64,000 nucleotides of DNA from an uncultured Collinsella sp. (GCA_900539035.1 UQAU01000006.1:1-64000), one strand, 5' to 3'; shown: positions 34,734 through 42,727, counted from the first letter of the stretch. A program made the numbers and translations. The notes: generated by a model not told the origin, from the sequence alone.

Positions 34734-35217
34734 CCTGCGCATTGGCCATGGCTACGACGTTCACCGTCTGGTGGAGGGGCGTCGATGTATCATCGGCGGT
34801 GTCGACATTCCCTACGAGCGCGGCCTGCTGGGCCACTCGGATGCCGATGTGCTCGCGCACGCCTTGGCCGACGCCATTCTGGGCGCCTGCCGCGGGGGAG
34901 ACATCGGCAAACTGTTTCCCGATACCGACCCTGCCTACGAGGGTGCCGATTCGATGGTGCTGCTCGCTCGCGTGATGGACTATGCGCGCGAGCTGGGCTT
35001 TGAGTTTGTCGATGCCGATTGCACCATTGCCTGTCAGCAACCCAAGATCACCCCACACCGCGATGCCATGCGCGCCAACCTTGCCCATGCCCTGGGCGTT
35101 GACGTCGAAAACGTGGGCGTCGCCGCCACTACGACCGAAAAGCTCGGTTGGGAAGGCCAGGGCGAGGGAATCGGCGCCTGGGCCGTCTGCCTGCTACAGA
35201 AAACCGTTAAGGAGTAA
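34723..35217 (+). CDS. ispF: 2-C-methyl-D-erythritol 2,4-cyclodiphosphate synthase
   Basis: IspF closes MEcPP. The metal-site motif GHGYDVHRL (D and H ligands), LLGHSDADVLAHALADAILGA and the C-terminal TTTEKLGWEGQGEGI are intact; 164 residues. The start at 34723 (MFSNLRIG) follows GGGAGAGGACC and overlaps ispD by 11 nt. An in-frame ATG at 34690 lies further inside ispD. Confidence 0.95.
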   Translation: MFSNLRIGHGYDVHRLVEGRRCIIGGVDIPYERGLLGHSDADVLAHALADAILGACRGGDIGKLFPDTDPAYEGADSMVLLARVMDYARELGFEFVDADCTIACQQPKITPHRDAMRANLAHALGVDVENVGVAATTTEKLGWEGQGEGIGAWAVCLLQKTVKE

Positions 35218-35220
35218 CGA

Positions 35221-36687
35221 ATGCGTATCTACAACAGCGCTACCCATAAAAAGGAAGAGTTCCAGCCCATCGAGTCCGGCAAGGTCCGCATGTACGTGTG
35301 CGGCCCCACGGTCTACGACAACATCCACATCGGCAATGCCCGCACGTTCATCAGCTTTGACGTGATTCGTCGCTGGCTCATCGCGAGCGGCTACGAGGTC
35401 ACGTTCGCCCAGAACCTCACCGATGTCGATGACAAGATCATCAAGCGCGCCAACGAGCAGGGCCGTACGGCTGCCGAGGTCGCGACGGAGTTCTCCGATA
35501 AGTTCATCGGCGTCATGCGCGCCGCCAACGTGCTCGATCCCGATGTGCGCCCCCGCGCCACCAAGGAGATCGGCCCCATGATCGCTATGATCAAGACGCT
35601 CATCGAGCAGGGCCACGCTTACGCAGCCGATAACGGCGATGTGTACTTTGCCGTGCGCAGCGATCCCAACTACGGTCAGGTCTCGGGCCGCAACATCGAC
35701 GACCTTATGGTGGGCGCGCGCATCGAGGAGAACGAGGACAAGAACGACCCGCTCGACTTTGCCCTGTGGAAGGCCGCCAAGCCCGGCGAGCCCAGCTGGC
35801 CGAGCCCCTGGGGCGAGGGCCGTCCCGGTTGGCACACCGAGTGCGCCGCCATGGTGCACCGCTACCTGGGCACTCCGATCGACATCCACGGCGGCGGCTC
35901 CGACCTTGCCTTCCCGCATCACGAGAACGAGTGCGCCCAGGCTACCTGCGCCTGGCACCAGGGCTTCTCCAACACCTGGATGCACACGGGCATGCTGCTG
36001 GTTGACGGCGAGAAGATGTCCAAGTCGCTCGGCAACTTCTTTACGCTGGCCGAGGTCCTCGAGCAGCACTCCGCTGCCGCCCTGCGCCTGCTGATGCTGC
36101 AGACGAGCTATCGCTCGCCGCTCGATTTTTCTTGGGAGCGCCTGGAGGGTGCCGAGAATTCGCTCACGCGTATCGCCGGTACGGTCGAGAACCTGCGCTG
36201 GGCCGCGAATCACGCAACGGCCGACGCCGATGAGGCAGCATCCGAGGCGTTTGCCGACAAGGTCGCCGAGACTCGTGCCGCCTTTAAGGAGTGCATGGAC
36301 GACGACTTTAACACCGCTGGTGCCATGGGTGCCGTCTTTGGCTTTGTCACCGAGTGCAACCAGTACCTGGAGCAGGCGGGCGACGCTGCCGACAAGGCCG
36401 CTGCCCTGGCTGCCGCCGACACGCTGGCCGAGCTGCTCGATACGCTTGGCGTTGAGCTCCCCGAGCCCAAGGTGGAGCTGCCGCTGGGCCTGCTGGGCGT
36501 TGCCGCCGGCCTGGTCGCCTACACTGGTGACGACGTGGACGAGGCAGCTTCCAAGATTCTCGAGGCTCGCGCCGAGGCCCGTGCCGCCAAGAACTGGGAT
36601 CTGGCAGATGCCATTCGCGACCAGCTCAAGGACCTGGGCCTGACGATTGAGGATACTGCCGCGGGCACCCGTATCAAGACTCTCTAA
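35221..36687 (+). CDS. cysS: Cysteinyl-tRNA synthetase
   Basis: A class I synthetase of 488 residues. The HIGH motif appears as NIHIGNAR, the KMSKS loop as EKMSKSLG, and zinc-binding residues include YVCGPTVYDN and WHTECAAM..HGGGSDLAFPHHENE. The RBS is AAGGAGTAACG, 3 nt after ispF. The order disA-ispD-ispF-cysS resembles that of Firmicutes and other actinobacteria. Two large palindromes follow. Confidence 0.96.
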   Translation: MRIYNSATHKKEEFQPIESGKVRMYVCGPTVYDNIHIGNARTFISFDVIRRWLIASGYEVTFAQNLTDVDDKIIKRANEQGRTAAEVATEFSDKFIGVMRAANVLDPDVRPRATKEIGPMIAMIKTLIEQGHAYAADNGDVYFAVRSDPNYGQVSGRNIDDLMVGARIEENEDKNDPLDFALWKAAKPGEPSWPSPWGEGRPGWHTECAAMVHRYLGTPIDIHGGGSDLAFPHHENECAQATCAWHQGFSNTWMHTGMLLVDGEKMSKSLGNFFTLAEVLEQHSAAALRLLMLQTSYRSPLDFSWERLEGAENSLTRIAGTVENLRWAANHATADADEAASEAFADKVAETRAAFKECMDDDFNTAGAMGAVFGFVTECNQYLEQAGDAADKAAALAAADTLAELLDTLGVELPEPKVELPLGLLGVAAGLVAYTGDDVDEAASKILEARAEARAAKNWDLADAIRDQLKDLGLTIEDTAAGTRIKTL

Positions 36688-36693
36688 TCCCTG

Positions 36694-36795
36694 CGGGTTT
36701 CCCAAGCATCCGACCTTGCCGTTCAAACCGTCGCTCGCGTACTCAAGTACGCGTCGCTCCTCTTTCACGGCTATCTCGGACACTTGGAAAACCCG
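36694..36795. repeat. Nested palindrome, 102 nt, after cysS (core class beta)
   Basis: Outer arms CGGGTTTCCCAAG (36694-36706) and CTTGGAAAACCCG (36783-36795) pair with one G-U; a second level TCCGA..GCCGT/ACGGC..TCGGA lies inside. The core CCGTCGCTCGCGTACT-CA-AGTACGCGTCGC is shared, in reverse orientation, with the element after leuB. Confidence 0.9.
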
Positions 36796-36799
36796 TGCC

Positions 36800-36898
36800 G
36801 ACCGCCCGAGCCACGGCACCTTGCCTTTCAATCGTCGGGCATGACCTCAAGGTCTATGCCCTCCTCTTTCAAGGCAATCTGCCGCACCTCGGGCGGTC
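36800..36898. repeat. Nested palindrome, 99 nt, after cysS (core class alpha)
   Basis: Outer arms GACCGCCCGAG (36800-36810) and CTCGGGCGGTC (36888-36898) are perfect; the middle level GGCA..TTGCC/GGCAA..TGCC pairs; core GGGCATGACC-TCAA-GGTCTATGCCC. It begins 4 nt after the preceding element. Confidence 0.9.
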
Positions 36899-36942
36899 GG
36901 TCTATTTGTTTCGTTTGATAGTTGTATTTAGGAGGTCGCTTT

Positions 36943-37857
36943 ATGGCCGACAATCGCAAGCGCGCGTCTCGTGGCGGCAAGCAGGCTGCTTCTGGCTCGC
37001 GTCCGATTCGCCGCAATGATCGCGCTGCCGCTCCCAAGGGCCAGCGCGATCGCATCCAGGCTGCACGTCCGCAGCGCGAGCGTGGCCGCGACGCTGTCCA
37101 GGCTCCCAAGGGCGAGTTTATCGAAGGTCGTCGTGCTGCCGCCGAGGCGCTGCGCACTGGTTTTCCCATCAAGTGCGCGCTCATTGCCGAGGGCGGGGAG
37201 CGCGATGCCGCCCTGTCTCGTCTGGTCGATGACCTCAACGCCGCGGGCGTCCGCATTAAGTATGTGCCGCGCGCGCAGCTCGACGCACTGTCGAGCCATG
37301 GCGCTCACCAGGGCATCGCGCTCGAGGTTGGCAACTTCCCCTATGCCGATGTCGCCGATATTCTCGACCGCGCAGGCGACGGTCCGGCGCTCGTCGTCGT
37401 GCTCGACCATGTGACCGACGACGGCAACTTTGGCGCCATTGTGCGCTCCGCCGAGGTCGTGGGCGCGGCCGGCGTCGTCATCGCCAACAAGCGTGCCGCC
37501 GGCGTGACCGTGGGCAGCTACAAGACCTCAGCCGGTGCTGTCATGCATCTGCCTATCGCGCAGGTTCCCAATATTGCCCGTGTACTCGATGACCTCAAGG
37601 CCGCTGGTTTTTGGGTGGGCGGTGCTTCCGAGCACGCCGAGGGCAGTTGCTGGGATGCTCCCTTCGAAGGTCGCGTGGCGCTCGTCATGGGCTCCGAGGG
37701 CGACGGCATCTCGCGCCTGGTGCTCGAGAAATGCGACTTTTTGACCAAGCTTCCCCAGCGCGGCATGACCGAGAGCCTCAATGTTGCCCAGGCAACGACG
37801 GCGCTGTGCTTTGAGTGGCTGCGCCGCAATGCCGGCGAGCTCATGGGGGAGGAGTAG
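36943..37857 (+). CDS. rlmB: 23S rRNA (guanosine-2251-2'-O)-methyltransferase RlmB-like
   Basis: A SpoU/TrmH family SPOUT methyltransferase of 304 residues. A basic N-terminus rich in Arg/Lys (about 1-55) precedes the substrate-binding domain; the three SPOUT motifs are LDHVTDDGNFGAIVRSAE, LVMGSEGDGISRLVLEKCD and SLNVAQATTALCFEW. The start at 36943 has TTAGGAGGTCG. It is followed by a YacP/Rae1-like gene, the same pair found in Bacillus downstream of cysS. Confidence 0.92.
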   Translation: MADNRKRASRGGKQAASGSRPIRRNDRAAAPKGQRDRIQAARPQRERGRDAVQAPKGEFIEGRRAAAEALRTGFPIKCALIAEGGERDAALSRLVDDLNAAGVRIKYVPRAQLDALSSHGAHQGIALEVGNFPYADVADILDRAGDGPALVVVLDHVTDDGNFGAIVRSAEVVGAAGVVIANKRAAGVTVGSYKTSAGAVMHLPIAQVPNIARVLDDLKAAGFWVGGASEHAEGSCWDAPFEGRVALVMGSEGDGISRLVLEKCDFLTKLPQRGMTESLNVAQATTALCFEWLRRNAGELMGEE

Positions 37858-37860
37858 CGC

Positions 37861-38538
37861 ATGTCCAAAAAGAACCGTGCCAAGTCCAAGGCCAAGCGCT
37901 TTGGCGAGGGCTCGGCCAAGCCGATTGTCTCGGCCGCGACCTACGGCGTGGGCGGCAATGCGTTTGCGCAGGCTATCGCCGACCCAGTCTCGACGGTGCA
38001 CTCCAACAAGCCCGAGCTGCTGGTAGTCGACGGTTACAACGTGATTCACTGCACGCCGCGCTACGAAAAGCTCGTGTACGACCATTCCGACGATCCGTAT
38101 TCCAGCGACGTTCACGATATGGCGCGCACCGCCCTCATCAACGACGTCGCCGCCTTTGCCCAGGGCCGCTACGAGGCCGTGATTGTGTTTGACGGCGCGG
38201 GCAATATCTCCAACGAGCGCCCCAACCTGCCGGCCCGTGGCGTTCGCATCGAGTTTTCGCCGACGGGCGTCTCTGCCGATACCGTGGTGCAGAAGCTCTG
38301 CATCGAGGCACGCGAGGAAGGCCGCGCGTGCTCCGTGGTATCGAGCGACGGCACGATTCAGGCCGTTGTCATGGGCAAGGGCGTCACGCGCATCTCGAGC
38401 CGTATGCTGGTGGACGAGATCAAACAGATCGATAACGACGTTCACGAGGCAGAGGAAGCTCCGCAGATCAAGATGACTCTGGGCAGCCGCTTGAGCCCCG
38501 ATGCCTTGGCCAAGCTCAAGGCCCTGCGCGGACGGTAG
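37861..38538 (+). CDS. rae1: NYN-domain ribonuclease, YacP/Rae1-like
   Basis: A 225-residue protein with a PIN-like NYN fold (LLVVDGYNVIH near 53-63 with conserved Asp, YEAVIVFDGAG, and GVSADTVVQKLC). In Bacillus subtilis, Rae1 is a ribosome-associated mRNA endonuclease. A basic N-terminal tail (about 1-20) may help ribosome or RNA binding; it is longer than in Bacillus. It starts 3 nt after rlmB. Confidence 0.85.
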   Translation: MSKKNRAKSKAKRFGEGSAKPIVSAATYGVGGNAFAQAIADPVSTVHSNKPELLVVDGYNVIHCTPRYEKLVYDHSDDPYSSDVHDMARTALINDVAAFAQGRYEAVIVFDGAGNISNERPNLPARGVRIEFSPTGVSADTVVQKLCIEAREEGRACSVVSSDGTIQAVVMGKGVTRISSRMLVDEIKQIDNDVHEAEEAPQIKMTLGSRLSPDALAKLKALRGR

Positions 38539-38565
38539 GGGAGTTGGCGGGGCAATGCTGCCTTG

Positions 38566-39906
38566 CTAACTCCATTCAGCGATGTCGATCATTCTTTCGA
38601 GGCGCCACGTTAGCGCCTCTTTTAGATAAGGCAGTCTCGCTGCTAGGGCATCGTTTTTAGACAGAATCTCGATTGCCTCGTCGACAAAACCTTCGAGTTT
38701 GTCCCCGTCAAACCAGTTCATATCCTCAACAAGCAACATTTGTTTCGCGGGACTTGAATGGAACTGCGCGCTGGCAAAACTGTGCTCTCCTGCCCTAAGC
38801 TCCTCTAGAGATATGTTGCACCAGAGCGATGAGCCCGAATCGAAGATGGGGGCAGGTCTGCAGGCTAGCGTGTTGACGTTTCGCACAAGGCCAAAGTTAC
38901 GCCAATGACGGTCATAGTTGGCGATGATGTCGTCGCATACGATCATGCGGTCAAGGGCATCCTTGACGCCTGTTACCCCGAGCTTCTCGCAGTTTGCTAC
39001 ATATCGCTCGTAGTCGGTTAGTCTTTCATCTGCGTTTGCGTACTGGTTTACATAGAACGCAGGGACATACTCTTCTTCATCAGTTAAGAAGACATCGCAT
39101 ATGCTCAAGGCGGAAGTGCCCGTGCCCTCGAGCGAGTAAGGCACATAATCGCAGACGTTTAGGATGCGACGATGGAGCGCGGTCGCTACCAGCTCGTTAT
39201 ATGGTTCTTGGTTCAGGTGCGCTCCTGCCTTATGCAGAATTCGACGCCCGCCCTCGCATGTCCAATACTTCTGAAAGTTGCCGTCCGAGGTGTTATCGGG
39301 CTTTGCGGCGGCTGCTTTGCCCTCTGGGGCGAAGGGTGCGATGGACAGAGAGACGTCGTCAAAAGCATTATTGAAGAAGTTAATATCCTCCCACGCGAGA
39401 CCGGAATCTTGGGGCCTAATCCAATACTGGTCGGATAAGGAGAGGCCAAGATTTCGCTGGACGAGTTCATCGGGAATATCGACTGCGGCTTCTGCAAGCA
39501 GGGAGGCTAGCCCAATGCGTGCGAGCGGGATACCGCGGCCGCGCCACCAAGTGCGGAAAGAGTCTAGCGATACGGGGCTATTAGGGCCAAATACTCCAAT
39601 AGGGGCGTGGGCGTAATCGATGTCGGCGCCGATGTGGGTAAAGTCTTTTCGCGATGTGCTGTAGACCAGCTGAGCGACTTCGTGCGTGCGGTTCATGAGG
39701 GTGAACGCGATCTCGTTCTTACCGTGGCCGCGGCGGGGACGTCCCCCCGTTTTGGTCACGGAGCGGAGTCGCGTGTCGACGCTGTCTTTGTCGATGAGCC
39801 ATACACCAGAAGCCTTGCGGGCCTCAAGTGCTCCGTTTTTTATGAGCTCCTGCACCCTGCGCGGAGTGATGCCGAGCAGCTCGGCGGCTTCCTTGGTAGT
39901 AAGCAT
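38566..39906 (-). CDS. HTH-HipA-like kinase fusion
   Basis: A 446-residue protein in one frame. Residues 1-50 form a MerR/excisionase-type HTH (TTKEAAELLGITPRRVQELIKNG). The C-terminal half is HipA-like: the Gly loop region TSDGNFQKYW (206-215), catalytic D332 in NYDRHWRNFG and metal D356 in IFDSGSS. Known HipA toxins are repressed by a separate HipB; here the DNA-binding part is built in and no second gene is seen. The start at 39906 (MLTTKEA) has GAAGGG upstream; the frame's first TTG at 39924 lies inside the operator. The target is unknown. Confidence 0.85.
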   Translation of the reverse strand: MLTTKEAAELLGITPRRVQELIKNGALEARKASGVWLIDKDSVDTRLRSVTKTGGRPRRGHGKNEIAFTLMNRTHEVAQLVYSTSRKDFTHIGADIDYAHAPIGVFGPNSPVSLDSFRTWWRGRGIPLARIGLASLLAEAAVDIPDELVQRNLGLSLSDQYWIRPQDSGLAWEDINFFNNAFDDVSLSIAPFAPEGKAAAAKPDNTSDGNFQKYWTCEGGRRILHKAGAHLNQEPYNELVATALHRRILNVCDYVPYSLEGTGTSALSICDVFLTDEEEYVPAFYVNQYANADERLTDYERYVANCEKLGVTGVKDALDRMIVCDDIIANYDRHWRNFGLVRNVNTLACRPAPIFDSGSSLWCNISLEELRAGEHSFASAQFHSSPAKQMLLVEDMNWFDGDKLEGFVDEAIEILSKNDALAARLPYLKEALTWRLERMIDIAEWS

Positions 39907-39916
39907 CGCGAAACCC

Positions 39917-39976
39917 TTCGTCAAAACGAATAGTTTTATATAGCCAATTGTAATTAAAACTATTCGTTTTGACGAA
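39917..39976. promoter_or_regulatory. Operator of the HTH-HipA gene
   Basis: Perfect 22-bp inverted repeat: the left arm (39917-39938) begins TTCGTCAAAACGAATAG and the right arm (39955-39976) ends CTATTCGTTTTGACGAA, with a 16-bp AT-rich spacer. It ends 10 nt before the ATG, so binding would block the promoter or the start site. Confidence 0.88.
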
Positions 39977-40129
39977 TGGTTTTAAGATTGAGGGCGAACT
40001 GACAGAAACGAACGGGCCTGGTACCTGTTGTTGCTGGATTTTGCATATTTGTATAACGTCGTGCGGCCTGTTGCGCCTCGTCCGCAATTCCTTTATTCTT
40101 AACAGGCTTCGCGCGAAAGCGCCAAGTGT

Positions 40130-40204
40130 GCCAGTGTGGCGCAACGGTAGCGCAACTGATTTGTAATCAGTGGGTTGCAGGTTCGATTCCTGTCACTGGC
40201 TCCA
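40130..40204 (+). tRNA. tRNA-Thr (UGU)
   Basis: The acceptor GCCAGTG pairs with CACTGGC, the anticodon loop is TTTGTAA (UGU), the T arm is GCAGGTTCGATTCCTGT and CCA is encoded. Confidence 0.96.
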
Positions 40205-40213
40205 TGAGAGTTT

Positions 40214-40253
40214 CGGGCTCTGTTCCCTTATGGGACAGGGCCCGTTTCTTTTT
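40214..40253 (+). terminator. Terminator of tRNA-Thr
   Basis: CGGGCTCTGTTCCC-TTAT-GGGACAGGGCCCG followed by TTTCTTTTT. Confidence 0.9.
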
Positions 40254-40297
40254 AGGTGGTGTGCCATCGGGTTGGCGCCCATCCCGTTTTCGGTTTA

Positions 40298-40433
40298 TCT
40301 CGATCTGTAACACGAGTGGGCTGAAGACCCTCCTTATAGTTACAGATCGAGACATTGCCAAGGGACGGCCGATAACATCTCGATCTGTAACACGAAGAGG
40401 CTGAAAACCGTTCTAGCTGTTACAGAACGAGAT
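40298..40433. repeat. Two tandem TCTCGATCTGTAAC palindromes
   Basis: Copy 1: TCTCGATCTGTAAC (40298-40311) and GTTACAGATCGAGA (40339-40352), perfect. Copy 2: ATCTCGATCTGTAAC (40377-40391) and GTTACAGAACGAGAT (40419-40433), one mismatch. Both loops contain GGCTGAA(G/A)ACC. Separated by 24 nt. Confidence 0.88.
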
Positions 40434-40486
40434 GAAAACGGTGAAGGCCCTGGTCTACTTGATCGAGCGAGGATTTTCGGACGTAC

Positions 40487-40607
40487 GAGCGTGGAAAATC
40501 TCCCGTTTAGTGAATGAGAGTGGATAATCTCCCACATTGGACTCGATGGCACGACAAAAGTGGGAGATTATCCACGCTCGATTTCAAACGGGAGAAAATC
40601 TACGCTC
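40487..40607. repeat. 121-nt palindrome built from four copies of a repeat unit
   Basis: Each arm holds two direct copies of a unit like GAGCGTGGATAATCTCCC: units at 40487-40504 and 40516-40533 on the left, and their inverted partners at 40562-40579 and 40590-40607 on the right, around a 24-nt centre (40536-40559). The inner arms GTGGATAATCTCCCAC and GTGGGAGATTATCCAC match perfectly. Confidence 0.85.
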
Positions 40608-40822
40608 GAATCTGCCACGGGAGCCCGATCTCGAACTATATATAGGTGCAAATAAGCTGGTATCGAAGTTCGATACTGAAGGTGTACTCCACTACAGCAA
40701 AGTGTTACCTCGGGAAACGTCACCTCAGTATCCAAAACCACCGTCCTTCATATCCAAACTCAACAAAACCGCAGGTCACGGCTATATAGATACGCCCGGT
40801 GCCGTGTATCTAGAGGTTTTCG
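40608..40822. other. AT-rich gap without a supported gene
   Basis: About 215 nt of AT-rich sequence with an inverted repeat TATCGAAGTTCGATA (40661-40675). A 123-residue frame spans it but runs through the palindrome and the tRNA promoter and has no RBS, so it is not called a gene. Confidence 0.5.
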
Positions 40823-40852
40823 TTGACAGCCCCCAAGGTTGCATCGTATTAT
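40823..40852 (+). promoter_or_regulatory. Promoter of the tRNA-Tyr/Thr/Met-tuf cluster
   Basis: TTGACA (40823-40828), 18-nt spacer, TATTAT (40847-40852). The upstream context GAGGTTTTCGTTGACAGC closely matches the rpmG promoter at 42653. Confidence 0.85.
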
Positions 40853-40914
40853 CTTTTTCGTTCGCGGGGGCGGCGGTCCAAAAGACCAAAGGACCTGCGG
40901 ATACTTGAACGATT

Positions 40915-40996
40915 GGGAGTTTGCCCGAGTGGTTAATGGGGACGGGCTGTAAACCCGTTGGCTCTGCCTACATAGGTTCGAATCCTATAGCTCCCA
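40915..40996 (+). tRNA. tRNA-Tyr (GUA)
   Basis: The acceptor GGGAGTT pairs with AGCTCCC; the anticodon loop CTGTAAA reads GUA; a long variable arm is present as expected. The 3' end is ACCC, so CCA is not fully encoded, unlike in the other tRNAs of this window. Confidence 0.94.
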
Positions 40997-41006
40997 CCCG
41001 TCAAGT

Positions 41007-41082
41007 GCCTGTATAGCTCAGTCGGTAGAGCACTTCGTTGGTAACGAAGAGGTCACCAGTTCAAGTCTGGTTGCAGGCTCCA
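41007..41082 (+). tRNA. tRNA-Thr (GGU)
   Basis: The acceptor GCCTGTA pairs with TGCAGGC, the anticodon loop is TTGGTAA (GGU), and TCCA ends the gene. Confidence 0.96.
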
Positions 41083-41085
41083 TCC

Positions 41086-41162
41086 GGCGGTGTAGCTCAG
41101 TTGGTTAGAGCACACGGTTCATACCCGTGGCGTCACTGGTTCGAATCCAGTCACCGCTACCA
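41086..41162 (+). tRNA. tRNA-Met (CAU), elongator type
   Basis: The acceptor GGCGGTG pairs with CACCGCT, including a G-U at the first pair. The anticodon loop is TTCATAC. The anticodon stem CACGG/CCGTG lacks the three G-C pairs of an initiator. CAU with lysidine modification (tRNA-Ile2) cannot be excluded. CCA is encoded. Confidence 0.9.
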
Positions 41163-41173
41163 TAGGTAACACG

Positions 41174-41204
41174 GTGGCTTCTCAATAGTATGTTGAGAGG
41201 CCAC
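41174..41204 (+). other. Hairpin between tRNA-Met and tuf
   Basis: GTGGCTTCTCAA-7 nt-TTGAGAGGCCAC, one mismatch, without a T-run. It probably marks an RNA processing site that separates the tRNAs from the tuf mRNA. Confidence 0.55.
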
Positions 41205-41258
41205 TATGGTATAAAGGCAAAGTCCCGTCCGGGGACGACCTGTTTAGAGGAGGGCTTT

Positions 41259-42449
41259 ATGGCCAAAGAGAAGTTTGAGCGCACTAAGCCGCATGTTAAC
41301 ATCGGCACCATTGGTCACGTCGACCACGGCAAGACCACGCTGACCGCTGCCATCACCAAGGTTCTCTCCGAGACCGAGGGCTGCAAGGCTGACTTCACTG
41401 CGTTCGAGAACATCGACAAGGCTCCCGAGGAGCGCGAGCGCGGCATTACGATTTCCGTCTCCCACGTTGAGTACGAGACCGCTGCCCGTCACTACGCTCA
41501 CGTTGACTGCCCGGGCCACGCTGACTACGTCAAGAACATGATCTCCGGTGCTGCTCAGATGGACGGCGCTATCCTGGTCATCGCTGCTACCGACGGCCCC
41601 ATGGCTCAGACTCGTGAGCACATCCTGCTCGCCCGTCAGGTCGGCGTTCCCTACATCGTCGTCTTCCTGAACAAGTGCGACATGGTCGACGATGACGAGC
41701 TCATCGACCTCGTCGAGATGGAGACCCGTGAGCTCCTCTCCGAGTACGATTTCCCCGGCGACGACATCCCCGTCATCCGTGGTTCCGCTCTGGGCGCTCT
41801 CGAGGGCGACGCCAAGTGGATGGACGCCATTCGCGAGCTCATGAAGGCCGTCGATGAGTACATCCCGACGCCTGCTCGTAACAACGACCTCCCGTTCCTG
41901 ATGGCCGTTGAGGACGTTATGACCATCTCCGGCCGTGGTACCGTTGCTACCGGCCGTGTCGAGCGCGGTGAGCTCAAGCTCAACGAGCCCGTCGAGATCG
42001 TCGGCATCAAGGATACCCAGAACACCGTCGTTACTGGTATCGAGATGTTCCGTAAGTCCATGGACTTCTGCGAGGCTGGCGACAACGTCGGTCTGCTGCT
42101 CCGCGGCATCAAGCGTGAGGACATCGAGCGTGGCCAGGTTCTCTGCAAGCCCGGTTCGGTTACCCCGCACACCAAGTTCACCGGCGAGATCTACGTTCTG
42201 ACCAAGGAGGAGGGCGGCCGTCACACCCCGTTCTTCGATGGTTATCGTCCTCAGTTCTACTTCCGTACCACCGACGTTACCGGTACGGTCAAGCTCCCCG
42301 AGGGCACCGAGATGGCTATGCCTGGTGACCACATCACCATCGAGGGCGACCTCATCCACCCGATCGCCATGGAGGAGGGCCTGCGCTTCGCTATTCGCGA
42401 GGGTGGCCACACCGTCGGTTCGGGCATCGTCTCCACGATCATTGAGTAA
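41259..42449 (+). CDS. tuf: Elongation factor Tu
   Basis: EF-Tu brings aminoacyl-tRNA to the ribosome. GTPase motifs are G1 GHVDHGKTT, G3 DCPGHADY and G4 NKCD; 396 residues. The start at 41259 follows AGAGGAGGG; the longer frame is not needed. Codon choice is very uniform, as expected of a highly expressed gene. It shares a transcription unit with the three tRNAs or has its own weaker promoter. Confidence 0.98.
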   Translation: MAKEKFERTKPHVNIGTIGHVDHGKTTLTAAITKVLSETEGCKADFTAFENIDKAPEERERGITISVSHVEYETAARHYAHVDCPGHADYVKNMISGAAQMDGAILVIAATDGPMAQTREHILLARQVGVPYIVVFLNKCDMVDDDELIDLVEMETRELLSEYDFPGDDIPVIRGSALGALEGDAKWMDAIRELMKAVDEYIPTPARNNDLPFLMAVEDVMTISGRGTVATGRVERGELKLNEPVEIVGIKDTQNTVVTGIEMFRKSMDFCEAGDNVGLLLRGIKREDIERGQVLCKPGSVTPHTKFTGEIYVLTKEEGGRHTPFFDGYRPQFYFRTTDVTGTVKLPEGTEMAMPGDHITIEGDLIHPIAMEEGLRFAIREGGHTVGSGIVSTIIE

Positions 42450-42476
42450 ATTAGCTCTCTGATATAGCTGACTTAG

Positions 42477-42511
42477 AGAACCCGGCACTTATATGGGTGC
42501 CGGGTTCTTTT
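42477..42511 (+). terminator. Terminator of tuf
   Basis: AGAACCCGGCAC-8 nt-GTGCCGGGTTCT followed by TTTCT. Confidence 0.93.
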
Positions 42512-42652
42512 CTGCGCGGGGCTTTTTGCCTGACAATTACGCTTGGCTCACTCTTAAGCCGAGCGTGAGGGGTCGATTAGATCTCGCTGGCTCCATTGAT
42601 GTGTTCCAAATATGAATGGATCCACCGAGAACCAATTGATTCGAGGTTTTCA

Positions 42653-42682
42653 TTGACAGCACTTACATAGAGCTGATAAAGT
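42653..42682 (+). promoter_or_regulatory. Promoter of rpmG-secE-nusG
   Basis: TTGACA (42653-42658), 18-nt spacer, TAAAGT (42677-42682), preceded by GAGGTTTTCATTGACAGC, nearly the same context as at 40823. Confidence 0.8.
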
Positions 42683-42727
42683 ACCAACTCGTGCCCGTAC
42701 GGGGCGGAAATGAAAGGTTCAGGATAC

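Noticed and set aside
30110..40000. Genomic island carrying both HipA-type genes
   Set aside because: disA, ispD, ispF, cysS, rlmB and mntP lie between them with ordinary codon use, and there is no integrase or transposase; each kinase locus looks separately acquired, if at all.
40487..40607. Possible CRISPR remnant
   Set aside because: Four copies of an ~18-nt unit occur, but in inverted pairs without regular unique spacers, and no cas gene is present.
40536..40908. 123-codon rightward frame between tRNA-Thr and tRNA-Tyr
   Set aside because: It runs through half of the 121-nt palindrome and the TTGACA/TATTAT promoter, has no RBS and no recognisable family.
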